Assembly: GCF_000377705.1 (NCBI RefSeq)
Contig: NZ_KB898623.1
Span: forward strand, 526,684 to 590,683
DNA: 64,000 nt
Source: Salsuginibacillus kocurii DSM 18087
GTDB lineage: Bacteria > Bacillota > Bacilli > Bacillales > Marinococcaceae
Reading direction: 5' to 3'
Shown here: positions 54,183-64,000 of the stretch, in pieces
How the letters are laid out: each line of letters begins with the position of its first letter
Numbering within the stretch: the first letter of the stretch is position 1
Notes under the pieces: model-generated
What the model was told of the DNA's origin: nothing
What the model saw: the letters and a program-made list of their open reading frames with translations, nothing else
Database searches by the model: none
Translations under genes and position numbers: made by a program

Positions 54183-55280
54183 TTACATAGCCTCTAGTTC
54201 TTCACAGGAAATGATCGTTACGTTAGTGTCTTTAAGCAAATCCACCTCGTACGGCTTGTCCACTTTGTTGTAATTGTGGTCCGTTAAAATGCGGATCACA
54301 GGACGTGTTGTCATTTCTCCATTTTGTCTTACAACTACTCCCTGCCTACCGTCATTCAGCGTTAACGTCATCCCATTTGGGTACATAGCAATCACCCGAC
54401 TGAAAACTTCAACCGCCTGAAAGTCATATAACGTCCCAGCTCCGCTAAATAAAATTTCCATCGCTTCATGAGGGAGCATTGCATTTCGATACACACGGTT
54501 AGACGTAGTAGCATCAAAGACATCTGCAATTGCCAAAAGTTTAGCATATGGATGAATAGCTTCTTCCTTAATTCCTCTTGGATAGCCGCTTCCATTCAAA
54601 CGTTCATGATGCTGGTACGCACAATGGGCTGTTAACAGTGATAAGTTTGGCATATCTTTTAACAATAAAAAACCGTCCTCAGGATGTTTTTTGATTGTAG
54701 TAAATTCCGCTTCTGTCAGCCCGGTAGGCTTCTGTAGAATTTCTGAAGGAATATTTAATTTCCCTACGTCATGTAATATAGCACCTAACCCAATCGCTTG
54801 TAACTCTTGTTTATTATATCCCATTTTCATAGCAAGCCGAAGAGTATAGATGGTCACATTTAAAGAATGAGTAAAGATATAAGAGTCATACATGTATATA
54901 TCAGATAAAATACCAATTGCATCATCGTTTGTTTCTATATCTTCAAGTATTTTGTCAACGACCGTACTAAAAGACTTACTAACTTGGCCTTGCGTCAACG
55001 CCGACTGCAAGCGCCCCGGCTGCATGATGGTACGAAATTCATTTTTAATTGTCGCTAAAGCTTGTCCTCTTGTTTTGTCATGAATAGGAGAGGAAACTTC
55101 TATATCGTCGGTACGACCGTCTTCAATATACACATATGTAATACCTTTTTCCTGTATTTTTTTCACAATACGCTCTGTTAAAGTTACTCCTTCTTGCAAG
55201 AGTACGATCCCATCATCATTTACGATGGGTCGAGCTAAGATAGAAGAAGCTGGCAACTTTTTTGTTGAGACTAGGCGCAT
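54183..55280 (-). CDS. HD-GYP domain protein
   Basis: 365 residues. A degenerate N-terminal region (about 1-110) precedes an HD-GYP domain with [16 protein letters not shown] and [13 protein letters not shown], the complete set for cyclic-di-GMP hydrolysis. No membrane helix or receiver domain. The first in-frame ATG (55292) touches AAAAGGA with no spacing, so ATG 55280 is preferred. Placed just upstream of thyA-dfrA; B. subtilis has no such gene there that I recall, so it is an insertion in the conserved order. Confidence 0.88.
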   Translation of the reverse strand: MRLVSTKKLPASSILARPIVNDDGIVLLQEGVTLTERIVKKIQEKGITYVYIEDGRTDDIEVSSPIHDKTRGQALATIKNEFRTIMQPGRLQSALTQGQVSKSFSTVVDKILEDIETNDDAIGILSDIYMYDSYIFTHSLNVTIYTLRLAMKMGYNKQELQAIGLGAILHDVGKLNIPSEILQKPTGLTEAEFTTIKKHPEDGFLLLKDMPNLSLLTAHCAYQHHERLNGSGYPRGIKEEAIHPYAKLLAIADVFDATTSNRVYRNAMLPHEAMEILFSGAGTLYDFQAVEVFSRVIAMYPNGMTLTLNDGRQGVVVRQNGEMTTRPVIRILTDHNYNKVDKPYEVDLLKDTNVTIISCEELEAM

Positions 55281-55480
55281 ACGTTTACCCATTCCTTTTG
55301 TATTCTAATTTAAATACTGAAATTAAACTCCTCCATGCAAGTGGGACAAAGACTTGATTTCCAGCTTCATATTATGCTTCTTCACGTGTTGGCAAAGGGT
55401 ACTGTTTGCTTTTATTGTAACTCACTTTTTAAATCATCGTCACCAGCCTTTTACCTTTTCACAAAAACCTAAACCCGCTC

Positions 55481-55795
55481 TTAGTCCGATTGTTTATGCA
55501 TTCGCAGCAGAGCATCCTTTCCACTCATCCCAGGCTGTACTCCTTTTTTACTTGCTTCTAGTGTAACATCTGAAAGGGGCGCATGTATTAATTCATCAAT
55601 CGAACGAACTCCTAATGCTCTAGCAGCTACAATTTGTCGATGTGCTAATTTTTCATTTAATAACTGAACATCTAAAGCACCACACATAATATAACCAGTG
55701 TCCCCTGAAACCGTCATCAACTTCGTACCCGGTAACTCTACGGTTGTAGCCATAAATGTATAATCCTCAATGTGAACCGGCTTCAAGCTTATCAT
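55481..55795 (-). CDS. yunC: YunC-like protein (DUF1805)
   Basis: 104 residues; GDTGYIMCGALDVQLLNEKLAHRQIVAARALGVRSIDELI is the DUF1805 core, split here between a beta hairpin and two helices. Strong AGGGGG site. Function unknown; neighbours yunD as in B. subtilis. Confidence 0.9.
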   Translation of the reverse strand: MISLKPVHIEDYTFMATTVELPGTKLMTVSGDTGYIMCGALDVQLLNEKLAHRQIVAARALGVRSIDELIHAPLSDVTLEASKKGVQPGMSGKDALLRMHKQSD

Positions 55796-56040
55796 GCTGC
55801 TTTCCCCCTAAGCTTCTGGTCTCTCTGCATTCTATGCAGGCAAAACACGAACCGTGCAGAAGAAAAGGAGCTAATTACAAACGCGTTTTCACCACTGCCT
55901 GCGATGAAAGTATTCGCCTGGAGCGAATTAACATAGTACACTCCCTTAAAAAGAAGCAAACTTTTAGAAACCAACCTTAGAAAAAAGAACTGAAATCACT
56001 TTAGTGAATGGCGATTTAACAGTTTTGCCACGCCAATGGT

Positions 56041-57453
56041 CTATTTTCCTTCTCCATCACTCATCTTCATTAATTTGTTCGCCAATATATCTCTCATCAT
56101 CTCCGGCATGAGGTATTCTTTCTGTTCAGCTTGTGCAAAGCCGGGGTACAAATAACCAAAAGTGAACATATCTGCTGTAGCTAAAGTGTACATCTTGTTC
56201 GATAGTAATGGTTCTCCCTGCATAGTGATGTCTGCCACTCTCTCACTATCATCATCAGCATGCACAATTTGCACCTCAATCCCAGAAAAGGCCATGCGAC
56301 CAAGCTTTTCGCCCCGGAAGCCAAACCCCTTTAATTCAAAATGAATCATTCGTTTAGTAAAAGCAGCATGAATCGATTCTTTTAAGACGGCCCCAGACAC
56401 CGTAAGTATACAAGGGTTTACAGGATGAGGGCAGATGCGGTGTATATCCATTCTTGTGACTGGGCCACTGGCTAAAGAGTCTAATAGCAAACCAGCATTT
56501 ATCATTGCAAAGTCTGTCTCACACCATTCTCTTACTGCATCAACTAAAACATCTGCTAAAGGAGAAGGGTTTTCCCAGTCCACGGCCAACGGTTGGTCTA
56601 AGGTAGTAATTTTCTCCATCAATAATGTATCTGCCTGTTGTTCTTGTTCTTGCAAAATCTGCTTTGTCGTTTCATCTTCTTTAAAAGTCTTCATAGAAAC
56701 CGTTCCGCCCTCTTTATTGACGATTTCTTTTGTATTGGTATCAATTAGTAAACGAACCTGGCCAGCATAAAAGGAATGCTTCCCTGCTTGTGCTATCAAG
56801 GTACCATCCACTTCCTGCGCCGTTTTCAATAAATGATGGGTGTGAGCCCCGAGAATAACATCAAGTTCTGAAAATCGCGCAGCCAGCATTTCATCCTGTG
56901 GGTAACCGAGGTGCGATAATAAGATAGTTACATCGCAAGTTTGCTTTAGAGTGGTTAAAATATCCGGCAGTACATTAGTAGGTTCAACTATATGCCAGCC
57001 AAGCTTTGTATAAAATGGAGTGAACGGTGCAGTTACAGCTGTGACACCTACTGTCAGCTTGGACTCTGGAAGCTCGATACGATCATAAGGTTTAGACCAT
57101 GTGGGACGCATACCAGATTGGTCAAACAAATTAGCTACTAAGACTTGAAAGTTCGCTTCCTCATAAAGAGCATCCAGATCTTCCCTCGAAAAGGTTATCC
57201 CTTCATTATTTCCAATCGTTACATGGTGCACTGGTGTAGCATTCAATAATTGAACATTGCTTTTCCCTGCTGTCCCTTCTGTGACCGGGTGCACACGGTC
57301 AGCATGGTCACCAATATCAAAAAACAGCGCATCTTCATGGCGCTCGCGGTGTACATGTTCTCGCTCTTTAAAATAAGAAGCAACTTTTGGCCACTGTTCG
57401 AGATAACTATGTAAATCATTCGAATGATATATATAGACCGGATACAAGCTCAC
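56041..57453 (-). CDS. yunD: 5'-nucleotidase/metallophosphoesterase, YunD-like
   Basis: 470 residues, two-domain UshA-like enzyme without a signal peptide. Metal-binding SNDLHSYLEQ, FDIGDHADR, TIGNNEGITF and LGAHTHHLLK motifs; the C-terminal 5'-nucleotidase domain has MINAGLLLD and LATADMFTFG. The usual GNHE is GNNE, with Asn for His, which may reduce catalysis. Cytosolic nucleotide or related phosphoester hydrolysis inferred. GTG start behind GGTGAT. Confidence 0.88.
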   Translation of the reverse strand: MSLYPVYIYHSNDLHSYLEQWPKVASYFKEREHVHRERHEDALFFDIGDHADRVHPVTEGTAGKSNVQLLNATPVHHVTIGNNEGITFSREDLDALYEEANFQVLVANLFDQSGMRPTWSKPYDRIELPESKLTVGVTAVTAPFTPFYTKLGWHIVEPTNVLPDILTTLKQTCDVTILLSHLGYPQDEMLAARFSELDVILGAHTHHLLKTAQEVDGTLIAQAGKHSFYAGQVRLLIDTNTKEIVNKEGGTVSMKTFKEDETTKQILQEQEQQADTLLMEKITTLDQPLAVDWENPSPLADVLVDAVREWCETDFAMINAGLLLDSLASGPVTRMDIHRICPHPVNPCILTVSGAVLKESIHAAFTKRMIHFELKGFGFRGEKLGRMAFSGIEVQIVHADDDSERVADITMQGEPLLSNKMYTLATADMFTFGYLYPGFAQAEQKEYLMPEMMRDILANKLMKMSDGEGK

Positions 57454-57620
57454 TGCATATCACCGCTTTCTCCCTCTTTACATCTTCTCCTTATGAAGAA
57501 CCTGGTATTATTGCTTATTTTCTTTTTAATTCTGATAAAATGGAGCAAGTATTTAGCTCCGTGGAGGCTTTTGGCGCTGATGAAACGTGATAATTGACAA
57601 CATTCAACAACTTTTTGGAT

Positions 57621-58445
57621 TTAGCTCCCAGTCAAACCTTGCCAAATTAGACGGATCCCGGCAATGATCAAAAAGATTCGCAACAGAAAAATGAGTTTAT
57701 CACTTTTCAACTGCTCATTAATAATAGCTCCAAGTTTTGCGCCAAACCATGCGCCAGGCACAAGTGCAAGTACATATAGCCATTCTACATTCCCAAGAAT
57801 AATATGGGAGACAGAACTTACGATTGCCGACAATAAAATCATAAACATGGAAGTCGCCACAGCTAAATGGGGTGGAAAGCCAAAAAGCAAGATCATGGCA
57901 GGCACCATTAACGAACCGCCGCCTATACCAAACAGGCCGGAAAGCATGCCAACAAAAAAGGCAATCGCTATTCCAATCACTGGCGAAAAACCATATTCCA
58001 CATGTTCATTTAACGTATTGATATATGAACGCCGTATGCCATTTTTAGATACTTTCAATGGGCGAAGCAAATGCCGAATCAATAATACAAATGATACAAC
58101 AATCATGAACAACCCAAAATAAATAAGAAAGGGCTCTACTTCCAACCCTTGATTTAAGTATACTCCTATTAAAGCCCCAGGCCCACTCCCGGCAAAAAAG
58201 ATCCAAGCAGCTATAAAATCAACTTTCTTCTGCTTTATGTAAGCTAACGTTGAAGAAAGGCCCGTAAATACCATAATGACAAGCGAAACGCCTACGGCTA
58301 GTTGAGGCGTGATCCCTGACAATAACTCTGTATATGCTCTCAACATCATAAGAGCTGGCACTATAATAATGCCACCGCCCAGACCAAGCAGACTTCCTAA
58401 CATACCTGCTGCAAGACCAATGAAAATCAGTAATATCCATTCCAT
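57621..58445 (-). CDS. yunE: TSUP/TauE-SafE family membrane transporter, YunE-like
   Basis: 274 residues, about eight helices in two repeats, each with G-G-G motifs: GSLLGLGGGIIIVPALM near residue 16 and GLFGIGGGSLMVPAMILLF near 173. The family exports sulfite, sulfonates or other anions. Starts 26 bp after yunF. Confidence 0.9.
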   Translation of the reverse strand: MEWILLIFIGLAAGMLGSLLGLGGGIIIVPALMMLRAYTELLSGITPQLAVGVSLVIMVFTGLSSTLAYIKQKKVDFIAAWIFFAGSGPGALIGVYLNQGLEVEPFLIYFGLFMIVVSFVLLIRHLLRPLKVSKNGIRRSYINTLNEHVEYGFSPVIGIAIAFFVGMLSGLFGIGGGSLMVPAMILLFGFPPHLAVATSMFMILLSAIVSSVSHIILGNVEWLYVLALVPGAWFGAKLGAIINEQLKSDKLIFLLRIFLIIAGIRLIWQGLTGS

Positions 58446-58471
58446 TTCCTTTTTTCCTTCCCGGTCTTTCC

Positions 58472-59335
58472 TTATGGATCCTCCCCATCAAATAAATTCA
58501 ATTGTCGAGGGTTTAGGTTTTCATAAGAGATATTCGCTTTTTTTAAGAATGTTTTAGCGTTTGGAGCAGCATGGCCTCCTGAATTGTTGTTAAATATAAC
58601 ATACACATTCTGCCCTTCGGCTTCTAACTCCTTTACGTTCTTTATCCACTCTTGTGTTTCAGTTTCATTATAGTCATATAAGTAGCGTATTTCTCTCCAT
58701 TTCTCCCCTGATGCAGGTTTACTCCAAGCTTCTTTATTTCTCCCATGAAGCCGAATTAAGGTCGTATTAGGATGAGTGGGATGCAAAACAGTTGGCACCG
58801 AGCCTTCCCCGATTTGTGGTTCATCCACGATGGTATGAATCCATCCTTCCTTTTTCATAAAAGCAAGGGTTCGCTCGTAGTTCTGAGCGTTAAACCAACT
58901 ACGATTCCTGAATTCTAGCGCAAGTGGATATTCTCTCAACTGCTCTCTCATGAATCGCAGGACATCTACATGTTCTTTTTTACAATCAAACCAGGGAGGA
59001 AATTGACACAAAATCATCGCTAATCGGTCTGCTTCTATAAGTGGGAGGAGGGAGTCTTTAAACGATTCGTACATTTCTTGTTTTGAAACGTAGGGAATCT
59101 CTCCTCGTTGGTGTCCCGTCATGCCTTGATAGGCTTTAACTATAAATGAGAAACGGGAAGGGGTTTGCTTGATCCATTTTTCGAAAGTGCTTTGTGACTG
59201 GATAGCATAGAATGATGAATCCACTTCAACGGTTGGAAAGTGGCTGCTATATGCTTCTAGTTTATTACCTGCTTTCGTTCCGGCAGGATAAATTGAATCA
59301 TGATCTCCCCATCCCGTCAATCCAACGTATATCAT
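58472..59335 (-). CDS. yunF: DUF72 family protein, YunF-like
   Basis: 287 residues, TIM-barrel-like. VGLTGWGDHDSIYP, VEVDSSFYAIQS, FIVKAYQGMTGH, LCQFPPWF, LEFRNRSWF and VIFNNNSGGHA define DUF72. No established enzyme activity. Behind AAGGAGAGAG; probably cotranscribed with yunE. Confidence 0.92.
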   Translation of the reverse strand: MIYVGLTGWGDHDSIYPAGTKAGNKLEAYSSHFPTVEVDSSFYAIQSQSTFEKWIKQTPSRFSFIVKAYQGMTGHQRGEIPYVSKQEMYESFKDSLLPLIEADRLAMILCQFPPWFDCKKEHVDVLRFMREQLREYPLALEFRNRSWFNAQNYERTLAFMKKEGWIHTIVDEPQIGEGSVPTVLHPTHPNTTLIRLHGRNKEAWSKPASGEKWREIRYLYDYNETETQEWIKNVKELEAEGQNVYVIFNNNSGGHAAPNAKTFLKKANISYENLNPRQLNLFDGEDP

Positions 59336-59562
59336 GAACTCTCTCCTTATTACAGTAACAGCTTTTCAGATAAAGTTGAAATTTAATTCGTTAGTAAAAA
59401 GTATACTCACTACTTTCCCTCATTAATAAGAGAAATAACCTTATACTAAAAAATTCAGGGTCTACTTACAGCTGTGAGGCCTTTCTCAGCAATACTAAAA
59501 TGAGAGTAAAAAGCTTTACTTCCTTACTGTGCTACCAATTATGTAAATAAATTCGAATGAGA

Positions 59563-59592
59563 GAAAGCGAACTCCCGCAAGAGTTCGCTTTC
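59563..59592 (-). terminator. Terminator-like hairpin after sufB
   Basis: GAAAGCGAACTC/GAGTTCGCTTTC perfect 12-bp stem; the following T content on the minus strand is low (TCTCATT). Confidence 0.7.
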
Positions 59593-59620
59593 CATAATGC
59601 ATTCCATTTCAGCTTTAAAA

Positions 59621-61018
59621 TTAACCGATAGATCCTTCCATTTCGAAACGGATAAGACGATTCATTTCTACGGCATATTCCATTGGCAATTCTTTTGTAA
59701 ATGGCTCGATGAAGCCCATTACAATCATCTCTGTTGCCTCTTCTTCAGAAATACCGCGGCTCATAAGGTAAAAGAGCTGTTCTTCGGATACCTTTGAAAC
59801 AGTTGCTTCGTGTTCAAGGGTAATATTGTTATTAAGAATTTCATTATATGGGATCGTGTCTGAAGTAGACTCTTGGTCCATGATAAGTGTGTCACACTCA
59901 ATCTTTGACTTCGATCCTTCAGCTTTGCGGCCGAAATGAGCAATACCACGATACGTTACTTTTCCACCTTGTTTTGAAATCGACTTCGATACGATCGTCG
60001 ATGAGCAGTTTGGCGCAAGATGGATTGCTTTCGCACCTGCGTCCTGGTGCTGACCTTTACCTGCAATGGCAATGGAAAGAATATTACCTTTTGCATTTTG
60101 GCCTTTCATGATAATAGATGGATATTTCATGGTAACTTTGGAACCGATATTTCCATCTACCCATTCTACCGTTGCATTTTCATCTGCAGTCGAACGCTTT
60201 GTCACAAGGTTGTAAATGTTTGGCGCCCAGTTCTGGATCGTTGTATAACGCGTGTACGCATCTTTTTTCGTGATGATCTCAACTACCGCACTGTGGAGAG
60301 AGTCCGTACCGTACACAGGAGCAGTACAACCTTCCACATAGTGTACCGAGCTTCCCTCATCGGCGATAATTAACGTACGTTCAAATTGGCCCATGTTCTC
60401 CGAATTAATACGGAAATAAGCCTGCAACGGCGTATCAACTTTTACACCCTTCGGCACATAAATGAAAGAACCGCCGGACCATACCGCAGAGTTTAAGGCC
60501 GCAAACTTATTGTCGGCCGGAGGAATAACCGTAGCAAAATGCTTACGGAAAATCTCTTCATCCTCTTTAAGCGCGGTGTCTGTATCTTTAAAGATAATCC
60601 CTTGATCTTCCAGGTCTTCTTGCATGTTGTGGTAAACCACTTCTGATTCATACTGCGCAGAAACACCAGCAAGATATTTTTGTTCCGCTTCTGGAATCCC
60701 TAGTTTATCAAAGGTGTTCTTAATTTCTTCTGGGACTTCATCCCAGGACTTTTCCGAACGCTCTGATGGCTTTACGTAGTACGTAATATCATCAAAGTGA
60801 AGTCCGGATAAGTCACCGCCCCACTGCGGCATCGGCATCTCATAAAATTTATCAAGCGCTTTTAAGCGGAATTCCAACATCCATTCCGGTTCTTCTTTCA
60901 TTTTCGAAATGTCTTTTACAATCTCTGGCGTCAAGCCACGATCTGAACGATAAATGGAAACATCTTTATCATGAAAACCATATTTATATTCGCCAATATC
61001 CGGCATTTGTTTAGCCAT
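59621..61018 (-). CDS. sufB: Iron-sulfur assembly scaffold SufB
   Basis: 465 residues, standard length. [25 protein letters not shown] carries the conserved cysteine region and [11 protein letters not shown] the late motif. Forms the SufBCD scaffold on which clusters are built with SufU and SufS. AAGGAGG before the ATG. Last gene of the suf operon, 98 bp after sufU. Confidence 0.97.
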   Translation of the reverse strand: MAKQMPDIGEYKYGFHDKDVSIYRSDRGLTPEIVKDISKMKEEPEWMLEFRLKALDKFYEMPMPQWGGDLSGLHFDDITYYVKPSERSEKSWDEVPEEIKNTFDKLGIPEAEQKYLAGVSAQYESEVVYHNMQEDLEDQGIIFKDTDTALKEDEEIFRKHFATVIPPADNKFAALNSAVWSGGSFIYVPKGVKVDTPLQAYFRINSENMGQFERTLIIADEGSSVHYVEGCTAPVYGTDSLHSAVVEIITKKDAYTRYTTIQNWAPNIYNLVTKRSTADENATVEWVDGNIGSKVTMKYPSIIMKGQNAKGNILSIAIAGKGQHQDAGAKAIHLAPNCSSTIVSKSISKQGGKVTYRGIAHFGRKAEGSKSKIECDTLIMDQESTSDTIPYNEILNNNITLEHEATVSKVSEEQLFYLMSRGISEEEATEMIVMGFIEPFTKELPMEYAVEMNRLIRFEMEGSIG

Positions 61019-61116
61019 GTGATAACCTCCTTAATAATGGTTGAGGAACAATCTGCACGATACCAATGGCTGAGTTCTCTCTTACTTCATCTCTTACATT
61101 TTACTAAGAAGACGTA

Positions 61117-64000
<2,884 letters not shown>

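Noticed and set aside
57387-57590. 67-codon plus-strand frame, and a 34-codon hydrophobic ORF from ATG 57493, at the yunD start
   Set aside because: No Shine-Dalgarno for either, and the first is mostly antisense to yunD. The tail EEPGIIAYFLFNSDKMEQVF looks mildly protein-like but lacks any start.

Overview
The window looks like a chromosomal segment of an endospore-forming, probably salt-adapted member of the Bacillaceae. Three things support this. The gene order follows the Bacillus subtilis yug, yui/yum, yut and yun blocks and the suf operon. Sporulation-linked genes are present (YutH, YunB, a SpoIIM-family protein and a Spo0E-like protein). Many proteins are acidic, most clearly the secreted TRAP solute-binding lipoprotein. 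Species cannot be fixed from sequence reading alone.

Layout. 1-5.7 kb: start of a YtkD-type Nudix hydrolase, a SpoIIM-family membrane protein, a YwpF-like protein, PatB/MalY lyase, a broken DoxX gene and a small membrane ORF framed by two direct repeats, then a YugO-type K+ channel and YugN. 6-13 kb: pgi, YuzA-like and YugI-like genes, a sodium-symporter-family transporter, the alaR-alaT pair, an isochorismatase-family hydrolase and luxS. 13-24 kb is accessory: GDPD, ComFB, an MFS pump, a very large YhgE/Pip protein with its TetR regulator, a small oxidase-subunit-I-like membrane protein, bioY behind a candidate BirA operator, and a TRAP transporter. 24.5-42 kb: YuiD, a BtuF-like protein, YuiC/B/A, the divergent yumB/yumC redox pair, an orphan mqnE, iron-sulfur carriers (YutM, YutI), dapF, a TetR gene fused in frame to the NADH dehydrogenase yutJ, and hom-thrC-thrB. 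42.5-59 kb: yutH-G-F-E, class II fructose bisphosphatase, yutD, lipA, yunA, a second sodium symporter, yunB, thyA-dfrA, an HD-GYP protein and yunC-D-E-F. 59.6-64 kb: sufD-sufS-sufU-sufB, with sufD cut by the window edge.

Functional themes. Iron-sulfur assembly (Suf, YutM, YutI) sits near users such as LipA and MqnE. Two type II NADH dehydrogenases and a ferredoxin-NADP reductase cover flavin redox metabolism. Housekeeping biosynthesis includes the threonine branch, diaminopimelate, thymidylate/folate and lipoate. Transport covers Na+-coupled amino-acid-type symporters, biotin, TRAP organic acids and K+.

The most unusual observations are the uninterrupted TetR-NDH2 reading frame, in which a single CAA codon stands where TAA would separate the genes; a perfect 42-bp palindrome upstream of the fructose bisphosphatase gene; a family of diverged intergenic repeats; and an intrinsic terminator that overlaps the ribosome-binding site of yunB. 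No rRNA, tRNA, CRISPR array, prophage or complete insertion sequence was seen.
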